The translations under genes were made by a program, and so were the position numbers. Below, piece by piece: positions 32,943-44,800 of a stretch of DNA of 64,000 bases. The notes beneath the pieces are model-generated. The model was not told where the DNA came from. It was given only the letters and a program-made list of their open reading frames with translations, and ran no database searches. Numbering within the stretch: the stretch's first letter is position 1; each line of letters opens with the position of its first letter. The stretch is from Phascolarctos cinereus (taxonomy: Eukaryota; Chordata; Mammalia; Diprotodontia; Phascolarctidae): assembly GCF_002099425.1 (NCBI RefSeq), contig NW_018343955.1, positions 12,820,001-12,884,000 of the forward strand. Reading direction: 5' to 3'.

Positions 32943-33170
32943 CCTTTGGGTTTGGAATTAGGAAGACCTGAGTTCAAATCTTGCTTCAGATATTCACTAG
33001 CTTTGTGACCCTGCTAAGTCACTTCACCTTTTTCAGCCTCAGTTACTCATATGTAAAATAGGGATAATAATAGCCCTGTTTCATACAGTTGTTATGAAGA
33101 TTAAATGAGATAATAAAAGTGAAAATAAATGTAAAGCCCTATTCAAATCTTAAAATACTATGTAAATGTT
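32943..33170 (+). repeat. tRNA/MIR-like SINE
   Basis: 'agacctgagttcaaatcttg', 'ttttcagcctcagttactca' and 'aaatagggataataatagcc'. Near full length. Confidence 0.8.
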
Positions 33171-33425
33171 TTGTTGTTGTTCAGTCATTTTTCAGTCTGA
33201 TTCTTTGTTAGCCTATTTGGGGTTTTCTTGGCAAAGATACTGGAGTGGTTTGCTATTTCCTTCTCCAGCTCATTTTACACTTGAGAATACTGAGGCAAAC
33301 AGGGTTAAGTGACTTGCCCAGGGTCACCCAGCTAGTAAGTGTCTGAGGCTGGATTTGAACTCAGGAAGATGAGTCTTCCTGATTCCAGGCCCTGCACTCT
33401 ACCACTGGGCCACCTAGCTGCGCCT
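33171..33425 (-). repeat. SINE with RTE-like tail, antisense
   Basis: 'ttgttgttgttcagtcattt', 'ggggttttcttggcaaagat', 'actggagtggtttgctattt' and 'tgggccacctagctgcgcct'. Full length. Confidence 0.88.
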
Positions 33426-33584
33426 GCTGTGCCACTTCTCTTCTTTCTCTTTCTGTTATAAAAGTTGGCAGCAGCATCAGGAACATCCCATTTAAAGTGA
33501 TCTCCCTCTGAAAAATGTTGACGGCACTTTGCCTAAATACTTTCTTCATACTTAGATTACTCTCCCTTGGAAGAGTTGTCTATG

Positions 33585-33700
33585 TCTTTCCCTATGATTA
33601 GATTGTAAGCTCCTTGGGAATGGGGTCTATGTCATATCTATCTTTCTTTTGTCAGCATTTAGCAGAATGCCTTGCATATAGTGAGTGCTTACTAATTTTT
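33585..33700 (+). mobile_element. L2-like LINE 3' end
   Basis: 'agattgtaagctccttggga' and 'agaatgccttgcatatagtg' with agtgcttacta. Confidence 0.65.
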
Positions 33701-34077
33701 TAAATCAAGTTAAATCAGGAAATAAAATGTGCTTAATTACTAGTCAAAGGCTCCTCCCAAATCACCAGGCTGATCCATTAGGGTTCACATAGCATGGATA
33801 ATGGCTATCTTGAATCTAATACTCAGAGAAAGGAAATCTCCTTGGTAATTTGGGAGAATTTCTCCTTTTCCAAGCCTAATAAAGTTGTTCTTGAGAGCCA
33901 ATGCAAGAGTTTGGGTTTGGGGTTTTTGTTTTTTTCTTGGCAAAGGATTATTGTTGTTTTAAGCTGGCGAAGCAGATTTTCTCCAGAAGGGGACATTCAG
34001 ACAATAGACATACTGGAAATAATAATGTTTAACTGGGAACAGTTGCTGGGGGTGGGGGGTAGGGCAAGGAAATTTGT

Positions 34078-34295
34078 GGTACGTTGGAAAGATCATTGAA
34101 CTTGGAGCTGTTATGATAATATCACATGTATTTGTATTATATGTGGGTGTGTTATAGTTGATCTGTGTTCTTATTCTAACTCTGACACTTATCAGCTGTG
34201 TGGCTTTGGGAAAGTCACTTTACTTTTTGGGAAAGTCTAGGAATCAATACTGGAAGATGTCTAAAGTCCCATCTAACTCTTATCATTCTAGGGTA
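34078..34295 (+). repeat. MON1-like SINE, diverged
   Basis: 'agctgtgtggctttgggaaa', 'gtcactttactttttgggaa' and 'aaagtcccatctaactctta'. The 5' part is interrupted by an unrelated AT/TG-rich stretch. Confidence 0.6.
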
Positions 34296-34919
34296 TTAGA
34301 ATGTGAAAGTTAACAGTGTACATACCTATGGCAGAGATTTCTGTAGCAGAAAGTGACAATAAAGGAAGGAGAATTTGGAGTCTTATCATTGGGAAGAGAA
34401 TAAGAGAGAAAGGACATAGCTGAAAATTGGACTCTGCTTGAGATCTCCCACAACAGCTGTAGGAAGCTCCTATTTGCATTGGGGTTGGAATCTTCTCAAG
34501 TATTGAACAAAGGCTTACCTAGTTGCCTTCATATCGTGAGAAAAGGTAGGGTGTTCTCTCTAATTGAATGAAGCTTGACTCAAGCCGCCCCCCCAGTGAC
34601 AGAGCCGCTGTAGAAACTATACCCAGACCCTCCCAGTGACAGAGTGCTTATAGGAGCTTTACTTAACATCCCCCAGGGACAGAGCTTGGAGCAAACCACT
34701 AAACTGAGCTACCAACAACAACAACAAAAAAGAGCTTCCAAGAAGAATGGCCAAGGACTTAGAAATCTCACTACCAACACGTATTCAGGGCAAGAGGAAT
34801 TTCCCAGTAGCCTGCAAAATGCATTGTGTTTCTGTAAGGGCTAGGTTACAATGAAGTACACATACAGTATCGGTGGCCTTCCTACAAGAGGAGAAAGTGA
34901 TAGGGCTGGAGAAATTCCT

Positions 34920-35300
34920 CTACTCTCCAAGTTGTTGAGAGAATGAAGAATTCTTTAACACTTAAAAAGAGAGAAGCACAAGAAACTAAAGAGGAACTGG
35001 GAAATTGTAACAAGTGTCAGGATGTTGGACAATAGGAAAAATATGCAGAAAAGGAAGAGTAGGAAAGTACTACTCAACAAGAGGGTAGAAACAGACCCAT
35101 GGAGGAGGAAGCAGCTTCTTGTTTTAAGGAAAGATGATGGGGACACCCTAGTGGCATCAGGAGAGTGGTTATCTACCAATGGTAAGGGGAAGAAGAGACG
35201 AATAATGCTCTTTGGTGAATCTCTGATGGTTGGTAACAAGGAAGCCATTTGTCAACCTAACAAGAGCAGTAGAGAGGTCTGATATCTTTCCAGAGCATGT
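34920..35300 (+). mobile_element. CR1/L3-like LINE ORF1 fragment with SGNH/GDSL-esterase motif
   Basis: An open stretch reads KDDGDTLVASGEWL, then KKRRIMLFGESLMVG, then NKEAICQPNKSSREV. CR1 ORF1 esterase has a block I of the form VVGDSLLRGTE, then ICRPD...REVCCLPGARI. Here the catalytic-serine context GDS appears as GES, and the next codon is a stop. It is the 5' part of a CR1-clade element on the + strand, unlike the 3' fragments elsewhere in the window. Confidence 0.65.
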
Positions 35301-35479
35301 ATCCTAGATAAGATAGACAAGCGTCTAACCTAATGACTACTACCCATTTCTAGTGGTTCATGAGAAGACAAATTATATACTTCCCGAAGGAATCAGTTAA
35401 GGATTGTGAAGTCTTGAACAAGAAACTGTTAAAAGGGTTATAGTAATGCTTTATCTCTCCAGTTCTCTAAAGTCTCTCT

Positions 35480-36560
35480 ATCTCTCCAATTCTCTAAAGT
35501 TAACTCATTGATGTGAGTATTCCACCTAAGGATACAGATAACCCGTTCATTTTTGCCCAACCAGTATAAGCCTTGTCCATAAAAATCTTGCTATAGATTC
35601 ATCACAGGGGCTACCTTCAAAGTTTTGGGGGCCTTCGTCCAGTTTTCTTGGCATTGTGAAGATACCACTGGAATGTACAAACTGTCCATTTGCTCTGGTT
35701 ACATCAGCAGTTTGTCTCCTTTTTTGGCCATGCATTTCTTTGATGATATCCTTCACCCAGCTTCTCCTTTGTAATTCATTGATTTTAACATGTTTCAGCA
35801 TGCTTATGCCCAATATGTGTTTCCACAGTGTTCCCTGTGTGGTCCTCAACGTCAGTCCTGCAGAGACTAGAACTTTTCATGATTCATTGCTATACAATAT
35901 CACCAGAAAAAAACATTGGTGTAAAAAAAAGGCTTTTGTTTCAGGAAGAAGCTTATTGTCATTAAAAGAACGTTATAGACTCACAAAGGCATTGCAACCT
36001 GCTTTCCTCCTCCTGTTCACTTCTGGGTGATGGTGACCTCAAAAGGTTGTCCATCTAAATGCATATCACGGCTAGACCATATGCAGTCTTCATGTTCACT
36101 TGGTTTTTCCTGTGTGGAGAGTTAGGTTAAACTCTTTGGAACAATTATGGATTGCTTTCAGGATGCTCTCCAAGGTTTGGGGGCTTGATGCATTCAATGC
36201 AATGTCATCTTCAAACAGAAGTATTTGGAGGACATCACCATCTATTGGAAATACCTCTTCAATTGGGAGTCTGAGCTAGAGGCCCACCATGACAGTGACA
36301 AATATTTGTTGATGAGCATGTTTCTCCCTGTTTTATGCCTCACTTCATATTAATGATTAGTGGACTATTGAATAAGATTATCCCTGATACACCTTTCAAA
36401 GGAGTTTGTATAATTTGGACAAATACACAGGAGATACCTTCTCATGGAAAGCCTTTAAGGCACTGCTCTACTGAATCAAATGTTGTAGGGGTTTTTGTAA
36501 TAGCCCACAGACAATAAGTACACTGGGATCTTACTTATTTTGCATCTGTCAGTGAATTGT
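35480..36560 (-). mobile_element. RTE-clade LINE, antisense, reverse transcriptase to 3' end
   Basis: On the minus strand a GYYKNPYNIXF-like box corresponds to RTE FVDYEKAFDSV. It is followed by an RT-like GDVLQ...FEDDIALNASS (FADD box), 'SKEFNLTLHTGKTK', and a C-terminal RRSWVKDIIKEMHGQKRR with VTRANGQ. These are the RTE order. Frames are broken in several places, so the copy is dead. About 1.1 kb, 5' truncated. Confidence 0.82.
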
Positions 36561-37189
36561 GTAAGGATAAAGATGTAGTCTATGGAAGAATATCACTTAT
36601 GAGGTCCTATCTGTCACTTTCCGATACCCTAATCAAGAATGGCTACAATGTGTGCATAAATTATTCTCTTAGATGGAAAAAATCAGTGTATTAGTGTTCT
36701 CTCTATCACATTTGGGCACAGAGGATGATAAAAATAAAGTCTGAGGGGCTACACAGGATTAAGAATCACTTCATATTTTTCTTAATATCATGACCTGCTA
36801 TGGCCAGAGAATTAATCACCAAGTGGCTAGCCTACTGGTAATGAGCCTCTCCAAAGTTAGCAAGAGTGGTTCTCAGAAAGAAGAAACAGTCTGTTTTTAA
36901 GTCCATACTCAGTAACTTTTTATCATGGTAAAAGCTGCCAGCTTACTCTCCTCTAGGCCTAGACCTTGATAACTTAAGATCACCTCCACATGCCATAGTA
37001 AGTCATTTGAGTAGAACCCTTTGTGAGAATTTTCAACACTATTCCTGATTAAAGACAGACTTTGGAAAAAAGAAGTGAAATTGGAAAGTGAAGATGTATA
37101 AGAAGGTAATTTGGAATTCTGGACCACAGTTTAAAATAAAGGAATGGTGGCCTCTTGCCTAGGAATAGCCAAAGGAATAGAATATACCT

Positions 37190-37345
37190 AACACAGGCAG
37201 ATTTCAGCTTGATGTAAGAAAAATTTCCCAACAATCAGAGATGCTCCAACATGATATGATTTGCCTTAGAAAACAGTGTATCCCCCATGACTGGAGGGGT
37301 TGGAGAAGTCTTCAAATACAAGCTGACCATTTGTCAAAGATAGAT
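37190..37345 (+). mobile_element. CR1/L3-like LINE 3' region
   Basis: 'ggcagatttcagcttgatgt', 'aagaaaaatttcccaacaat' and 'gagaagtcttcaaatacaag' with a ctgaccatttgtca end are sense-strand CR1. Confidence 0.65.
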
Positions 37346-37700
37346 AAATAGATAGATAGATAGAGCATTTATTAAGTAGTTACTATGTGACAGGCGCTGT
37401 GCTAAGCATTGAGGCTACATATACAAGCAAAGAAGATAGTCCCTGCCCTCAAAAAGCTTACGTTCAAATGGGAGAAGACAATATATAACAGGCTGCTGGA
37501 AAGTAGGCAAAAGTATGAGAAGACTGCAGGAAATGTGGAGCTTGGATCCAGCAAGATAAGGCAAAAAGTTAACCATCAGTGCTAAGGGGAGGGACTGAGG
37601 CATAGGTAGCATCCAAGTTCCAAGTGGAGTGGAGATTGCCTGAGAGTGGGTCCTGAAGGAAGTGTCATAGAGGCCTGATTCCCAGAAAGATAAGACAAAA
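37346..37700 (-). mobile_element. L2-like LINE 3' end, antisense, with (GATA)n at its edge
   Basis: 'gcatttattaagtagttact', 'atgtgacaggcgctgtgcta' and 'gtccctgccctcaaaaagct'; the body after 37480 is a divergent L2 variant. Confidence 0.65.
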
Positions 37701-38222
37701 GAAGGTGCTTAAGAGCGCATTTCTTTTCACACATGCCCTCCTCTGAGAGTATTGGAGATGATGAAATGCCCACAGAGAAATGCCAACAGATATTAAATAG
37801 ATTTAATAGTAACTCCACATGGAATTGTTTTCCTACTTTATATAATAAAATCCTTGTGTATAAGCCACAAATATGGCTAAGAAAGAAATGTAACCCAGAC
37901 AGAAAATTTCTGGTTACCTTATCTAGGTGCAGAATTCTTGTTAGCCCTGGCTAGAAAATAGGCAAAGGTTACTTTTACAGTGAAGATCAATCCTATTAAC
38001 AATATTCCTAGGTAAATTTCTTTAATATTTAAGGAATCACACTTATCCACATCCTTATATATTTAGAATCATGCATTTGCATGAAAATGAGATGCTAATT
38101 GTACATCATCCTTGTCAATTTATTCATTTAAGTCTCCTAGGAATCAATATATTTTATCCTGCCTTCACCTCCCCGGCCTGTGAGTCTGTTGTCCTATAAA
38201 TTATTTTATATGCCATACATAC

Positions 38223-38233
<11 letters not shown>

Positions 38234-38272
<39 letters not shown>
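38234..38272. repeat. (TG)n microsatellite
   Basis: About 19 TG units preceded by (TA)n. Confidence 0.97.
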
Positions 38273-38275
<3 letters not shown>

Positions 38276-38345
38276 AAACCGTTCCAATTAGCAAGGGGTA
38301 CAAGGCACTTGGAATTAACCGTCAACCCTTAGAGGCTGATGTCAT

Positions 38346-38570
38346 GAAGCACCAATTCTCAACCTTTTTGGTCGCAGTACTCCTTGACACTCTAAAAAAT
38401 TATTTACGACCCCCCCAAAAAAAGAGCTTTTGTTTATAATGGTTATGTAGCTTTTGTTTATAATTACATCAGAAATGAAAAGTTTTCATATTATTATAAA
38501 AATAGTTTTGACCTCTACTCTGAAAGAGTCTTAGGAGCACCATATTATGAAGCATAGCCACGCTTCCTAA
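38346..38570 (+). mobile_element. hAT-like nonautonomous DNA transposon
   Basis: 'attctcaacctttttggtcg' start, 'agcttttgtttataatggtt' and 'tagttttgacctctactctg' inside; same family as 20534-20706. The right terminus is unclear. Confidence 0.6.
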
Positions 38571-38664
38571 AGTAACTTTCCAAGACATCCCCCCCCATTA
38601 GAGACCGAATTATTGGGGTGGATGAATCTGTGCTTTTGGGGGCAGTGTGCTTTACTAGAAGAAC

Positions 38665-38770
38665 AAGCCCTGTAGAACAAGGGTAGGCTTAAAGGTCAGA
38701 GACCTAGGTTTGAATGCCTGCGTACTAGCTGAGTAAACCTTGGGTAGGTCACATCCTCTCCTAGTTGAAA
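38665..38770 (+). repeat. MON1-like SINE fragment
   Basis: 'agagacctaggtttgaatgc' and 'accttgggtaggtcacatcc'. Confidence 0.5.
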
Positions 38771-38869
38771 CACAGCATTATTAAGAAGAAAGAAGGAGCT
38801 TGAAGTGCAGAATCAATTATAGTGTTGGTGTGGAATAAGGCTAAATCATCTTTTAAAAGGAGTATTGGC

Positions 38870-40310
38870 CTTTAACTACTAACACTTGACTTCTCCAATT
38901 TAAGTTTCTGTTATAGATTATTTTTTTTTCTGTGTTGGGAGAAATAGGAATCTACTCTGAGGGATTTTTTTTTAACCTCAAAAATGAACAAAACACACAA
39001 GACTCTTTAGAACTCTAAATGTTAGGTATTGTTAAGTAATATCTGCCTTCAGTGGTTTGACCAAACCACCACTTGGTATGTGTGCCTCTAGAGGGGTTCA
39101 GTTTGCTTTTCTGTTTTCTGTGGATTTGTGCCAGGTGTTGGCATAAACCATAAGCTCTATGTGGGCAGAACTTGCCTTTCTTTGATTAGTATGCAGGGCC
39201 CTAATAATGCATGCAGTGAGGGCTCTGTCCACTTTTGTTAGTGATGAATTAATACTCACCTCCCATCCTGGGTGAGGAAAATTAGATTTTGACATTTACA
39301 ATAAAAAGAGTAATTGCATAATATTTCTGGTCTGTCCTAGAAAAATTCCAGTGGCAATCTCTGAGTCTTTGAAAGCTTTATTTTTTCAGTAATGCTCGCA
39401 AATAATGCTCAAAGGATATTTTCTAAGGAAAAGATTCTTAGAAATTTTGTGGGTACAAGTAATTCATGCTTCAGTGGAAGACAAATAGGGCTATTTGAGG
39501 GAAGCTGAGAAACAGAGAGAGACAGAGACAGAGGCAGACATTTAAAGATATGCTACCCTTATACCTTTCTAATTGGCAAGGGTGTGGGGCACAAGGAGAG
39601 GATAGTAAATTGACTTCTTGGGTTTTTTTTTTGCTGGTTTGGTTTTTATTTGGTTTTTGTTTTTGTTTTGCATTGCAATCATCTATTTTCTATGGTCCTA
39701 TAACACTGGCCAAGATTTGTGTTCATTTTCATGAAGCAGAATACTTCTGACATCAAAGAACACAAATATATACATAAATATGTTAAATTAATATTTTTGC
39801 TAGTCAGCAGTAATGTTTGGCTCTACCAAGATGAATTTTTTCCACATAGAAACAAAAGAGAGTTTGGTAACTTGTCCAGTTAAATTTGTTAGGCTTTTAA
39901 CTTTTTTAAAGGACTTTTGATGGTTTGAAAATTTTTAGAAAACATTTTTATAGTTTACATGAAAAGTATATATTTTCATTACTTTCCTTTTAGAAATCCA
40001 GTGCTCTGTGTCTGGTGTGTGCTCACTTTCAAATGATTATTAATTATTTTTTTAACTAGCTACTAGTCAACATGCAGCTTATTGTGAGTATTGGGAGGAA
40101 AAAAATCTGTTTATTTAGTGATCAAAAAGCAAAATTAACTATTAAAAAGTTCCTCAGAAGCAAAGCAAATGTCTTCCATCCCTTTCAAAGAAATTTCTAA
40201 ATTTGTGGTGTTTAGTCAAGATGGATTTGGATTTTAAGCATACCATTTGTTAAGTAGAAGTAGAAAATAGATATTGTATCTTAGCCAGTATTTTCCTTGG
40301 CATTCAGGAC
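38870..40310. other. Intronic sequence, nothing recognised
   Basis: AT-rich unique-looking DNA with short homopolymer runs only. Confidence 0.45.
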
Positions 40311-40400
40311 CATTCTTTGCCGCACACAGAAAAATTAGATGAAATGCAATAAAGCAAAATTGATTGATTTGATTTTGGCAGTTTTCTTCTTGCTGTTTTT
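40311..40400 (+). repeat. Dispersed direct repeat, copy 1
   Basis: 'gatgaaatgcaataaagcaa' followed by aattgatt...gattttggca matches 'gatgaaatggaacaaagtaa' at 41265. Unknown family. Confidence 0.45.
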
Positions 40401-41231
40401 ACTCCACGTCCCCCCTGCAAATGCCCATGCACAGACACAGAGACCAAAACACACATACAAGAACACACACAAATCTCAGATGGCATGAAGGAGTCTCCAG
40501 TGAAAAGAAACCTTTGTCAACACTAGAAGAAAGCTGATTATGGACCAAAAAAAATGGCTGAATGGCCATTTCATTCACAAACACATTCAGATTCATGTCA
40601 CCCACTTCATCTTATTTTTACAACTGAAATGACTTTTAGAGAGGAAATCTTCCTTTGTCTCTTTCAAGCTATACATTTTGAAAGAGCAGTACAATTTCTT
40701 CTGTCAACAAACTAATCAAGGTAATTTCATTTGTGTTGTGTATTTCCCATGTTTTTGTCGTTGTGGTGGTGGTGGTGGTTTTAACAAGGAGGCGAAATGT
40801 GAGGATGGATACTTCCCTGTGGGTTTGCTGGGCGTATTTCTGAGCCTCTGTTTTCTCAGCCAGCTGTCATAATTTTCCATAGCATCAGAGATGCTCATAT
40901 TGCACACACATGAACCCTGCTCCTCATCCCCAAATGGTAACTTTGAAGACCTATAAAGGCTCATTTGCCTGCTGAGCATATGAGCCATTTCATTCATGGT
41001 AACAACCTTTTTTCTGAAGGCTAGATGCAGTGATATTCAACACATTGTTTAGGTTTGATAAGAGAAAAAATATCAGTTTTTTGCTAATGGTTATAATGTC
41101 ATAAGGTTTGAAAGAACCATAGTAGGTCCGTAAGTCTGTAGTCCCCCTTTTGGGCTGGGTGCTTGTCAGAGTAACAACTGAGCAAAAACTAGTTTTAGTA
41201 AAATGTAACTGGTTTTGAAGTTAGGTGTTCA

Positions 41232-41330
41232 GGATCTTTCTTTGCTATATAGAGGAAAAGTGTGAGATGAAATGGAACAAAGTAAAATTGATTTCATTTT
41301 GGCACTTCCTGCTATTTTAGCCCTGCATAA
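41232..41330 (+). repeat. Dispersed direct repeat, copy 2
   Basis: It parallels 40311-40400 from 'ttctttgc' through 'attttggcact', about 925 bases downstream. Identity looks near 75-80% by eye. Confidence 0.45.
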
Positions 41331-41534
41331 TTCTCATGTAAATTTTAATAAATTATAATATAAATAAATATATTTAATAATTTAATAAACATTTAATAAA
41401 TAAATATTATTGAGTGACAAAAAATAAATAAACCCGTCTGATATATTGGACTGATTGCCAATGCTTATTCTAGTTTTATTTTATTATTTAAAGTATCTTT
41501 GATCTAAGGGAGGAAAAGGGAAGCACTTAGAAAA

Positions 41535-41665
41535 AAATACTAAGTGTAGAAATCAAAGGACCTGGATTTAAATCCTGGTTCTGCTTCTTACTACCTCTTT
41601 GACCTTGGACAAATTACCTTAGTTTCTTTATCTATCCCTTAAATCTGTAAATCTATAATCCTGCG
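41535..41665 (+). repeat. MON1-like SINE
   Basis: 'aaaggacctggatttaaatc' and 'gaccttggacaaattacctt'. Confidence 0.7.
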
Positions 41666-41744
41666 ACTTCATTGATGTTGAGAACTTCAGCTGAGGAAAC
41701 TTCTGCCAACAGAAATCTGTTCTGCAACTTATAACCAAAGAATT

Positions 41745-41808
41745 GCCTGGGTCACTCAGAGGTTCAATGACTTACCTAAGATCACATAGCCAATATGTGT
41801 CAGGTGTA
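41745..41808 (-). repeat. MIR-like SINE fragment, antisense
   Basis: 'tcaatgacttacctaagatc' and acatagccaatatgtgtcag. Confidence 0.5.
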
Positions 41809-42507
41809 TTTTCCTTTAATTTTTTTTGGAAGGTGAAGGGGATTGCAGTTAAGAGAAAATTCAAATTCTAACATCCTTGCCATTGTCTGAAGTTTCAGAT
41901 TGACCAAAAATCCCACCCTTCAGGTAACAAAGTCCAAATCATGAATTATTCTAACAAAACATTTTAATATCTTTAATTTTGACTTTGGAAGAAAATTGTC
42001 ACAATAGTGGGGGAAAAAAAACTTTCATTGGTGATGGAGTCACCTTTCATAGAGGTCTACAGTTTCTTGCCTTGTACCACATTTAAATATGCTTAGGACA
42101 AACACATTATGAGTTTGTATCTCATCTTCCTTGGTAAATTGCCACTTTCTCCATGTTATTCTCCATAGGATGAATGTCCAACTAATCACCAACATTAGAT
42201 GTTAGCTTACAATTCATTTAAATCTTTTATTTAGAACAGTTTTCTGTTGTTAGTATATCTTTTTTTTTCTTTTTTTTTGTTGGATTTACCATATCACTTT
42301 TGCCTTAAAAAATTTAGACTATTAAGTAGTCTTAATAGCTTTATGAAATAGCAGGGTATTTTTGCCATATCATACCAGTGATAAGACATAAGAATCAATG
42401 ATATTTTGGATTGCAATCAGTGATATTCATGTAACAACCCATTTTATACATACTCATCACTTTCATAAATTACCGGATGGACATACTAAATATCTATCCA
42501 CTTTTGA

Positions 42508-42690
42508 GCATACTTGGAGCAGTGGAAAGAGCACCGATTTTGTTTCAAATCCTGCTTAGATTACTTTCTACCTTGGTGATTTTAGACAAGTCATTTTACC
42601 TCTCTGTGCCTCAGTTTCCTCATCTGCAAAATGAGGCAGTTGGACTTGATGGCTGTAAGTCTTCTTGCAGATCTAAATCACATTGTAGTA
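42508..42690 (+). repeat. MON1-like SINE
   Basis: 'gagcagtggaaagagcaccg', 'cctcagtttcctcatctgca' and 'aaatgaggcagttggacttg'. Well preserved. Confidence 0.82.
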
Positions 42691-43204
42691 TTTTAGGATT
42701 GAATTCATCTACTCTGGAAAATGAGAGGATCCAACCTGGTATGTTCAAAAGATGACATTTTAATATAACAATATGTTTCTAGGCTTGAATATATTTTCTT
42801 CATCAGTTACCAGGGTGCTCAGAAAGTTCCTTCTCATTTTCTTAGGACATTTCACCACTCAAACCAATGATCCAAGTGCAGAAATTGCCAAACTTTAAAT
42901 TAAAAAATTCTAACCCTATGGGATTATTAGGGCGGAACTCAAAAAGAACTGACTTGAGATATGAGAAGGCCTTGAGTGCAATTAGTCCATGGGTGGAAAT
43001 AGAACTTCCTTCTGTTTTCTTTTTAACCATGTGCAATATGAAAAAACGGAGGGAAAAACTGTAGGTCTTTGATGCTTCATGGCTTTAACTGCATTTGTGA
43101 CCTATGGTTCAAGAGTCACTGGGACAAATGGAGAAAAAAGATGACAACAGAAGACCATTGAAAAGAAACTCCAAACATACGTGTTTATAGTGAACATCAT
43201 GAAT

Positions 43205-43363
43205 AATTCTAACTGCACTGCTCAGTTATTAAATGTTCATGGATATGTGCAATTACCAAAATAACAAGTTAGTCACAACAAAATACATGAGTCTGATTGG
43301 CCCAGTTGTTGCCCATTCTCCAAAAGACTACATGTTCCTCTCTATCTCAAAATAGAGGAAATG
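43205..43363 (+). repeat. Large inverted repeat, left arm
   Basis: This 159-base arm is the reverse complement of 44024-44183 at roughly 90% identity by eye, with two short indels. The longest identical block covers 'tggtaattgcacatatccat' and its neighbours. Outside the arms the similarity stops abruptly at both ends. I do not recognise the sequence as a repeat family. Confidence 0.85.
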
Positions 43364-44023
43364 AGTGAAAGTCTCATTTTCTAGGTTTACTGCAAAAACA
43401 AACAAACAAACAAACAAAAAAACCTTGATGGTTCTTATTTATGTGTGATGAGCAATAAATTCCCAAAATAATGAGGTCAGTGCTTTAAGATTTCTTATAT
43501 ATTCACTGGACTGGTTTTTTCTCCCAAATTTTCCCCCTAAGATTTGTCACTATTATTTGTCTGTTGATAAAATAAAATCTGGAGAAAGCTCTTTCAACTT
43601 CTTAGAAATTGCATTTGCCCAAATTTCTTCAAAAATCCTTGCTGCATGGGAATATCACGTCAGGATCAAAAACTCAAAGGTAGCTCACTTGAAGTAAACC
43701 TGACAAATGAACCAGGATTTATAAAGCTAAATTAAAAGGATTCTCCATAGCATTCCTTTAAATGGCAAATTCCTTTGGTGCCTTTAGAACATCATTTGAT
43801 TTTTTTAAAATCCATTTTCATACAAATACAACTGTTATGTGACCTAAGGTACTTCTGCAAAAGTTGTGTTCTTTTAAAAAAAAAATCTAACTTGGAGACT
43901 AGAGAAGAGAAGGATTAGGCAGACATGACAGCTTCTTTCCAGGATCTGAAAGGCTGTGAAGTGAAAAGAGTACTCCCTTTGCACAGCCAATCTGCCATCC
44001 CCCTGTAGATTTATGATACATAT
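43364..44023. other. Loop between the inverted-repeat arms
   Basis: 660 bases, AT-rich, with a short (CAAA)n run at about 43394-43415. No coding signature and no transposase seen. Confidence 0.6.
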
Positions 44024-44183
44024 TCATTTCCTCTATTTTGAGATATAGAAGAACATGAAGACTCTTGGAGAATGGACAACTGGACCAGTCGGACTCATGT
44101 ATCAAATTACTGTGACTAACTTGTTACTTTGGTAATTGCACATATCCATGAACATTTAATAACTGAGCAATGCAGTTAGAATT
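44024..44183 (-). repeat. Large inverted repeat, right arm
   Basis: Partner of 43205-43363. Transcription of SLC1A3 intron 3 would place both arms in one RNA, which could fold into a stem of about 160 bp with a 660-base loop. Confidence 0.85.
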
Positions 44184-44300
44184 TAGGATAAATCTAGGTA
44201 AAAGTTACAGAAAGGCAGATTTCCACTCTACCTAAGGAAAAACTTAAGAATCAGAATGATCCAAGAGTATGATGGACTTTCTCAAAAGGTCATGGTTTCC
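44184..44300 (+). mobile_element. CR1-like fragment, uncertain
   Basis: 'aaaggcagatttccactcta' and 'cctaaggaaaaacttaagaa' resemble the CR1 sense 3' region. Abuts the inverted-repeat arm. Confidence 0.4.
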
Positions 44301-44624
44301 CCATTGTTGTAGTTCCTCAGGCAAAAGCTAGCTGGCCACTTCCTGGAAATGAAATAAAGACAGGGATGTTGTACAGGTCTGGCTCATTTTATTGTTCAGG
44401 TATGCAGTCTCCATTTTCAGTTTAAGTGCCAGAAGAAGGGGGCTAGATCACAGCATAACCAGGAAGGTAAGGGGACTGGCCTGAGATCAAGCCCCATGAC
44501 GATCAGTTGATGGAATTGTGAATATTGAACCTGGAGCAGAAGGAAGTTACTAGGGATGTGATAAAACCAGGAGCAAAAAGATGGAAATAATAGGAAGATT
44601 TCATTTCAGTCTGATATGTGAAAA

Positions 44625-44800
44625 AAACAAACCTCCCAACAAATTAACCTGTCTCAAAGTGAGATGGAGCTGCCTAAAGATGCAGAGATTCTTCCTCTTG
44701 GGAAATATTCCAGCAGAGGCTAGATGACCATTGGACCAGGATGTTGTAGAAAGGGTCCCTTCCAACTATAAGATGCTGCAATGTAGGGATTAAAAAAGCA
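44625..44800 (+). mobile_element. CR1/L3-like LINE 3' end
   Basis: 'gcagaggctagatgaccatt', 'ggaccaggatgttgtagaaa' and 'gggtcccttccaactataag' match the CR1 sense terminus. Confidence 0.65.

Noticed and set aside
42815-42850. Possible mariner terminus (cagggtgctcagaaagttcc)
   Set aside because: Short, one-ended and weaker than the 62469 match; not enough to call.
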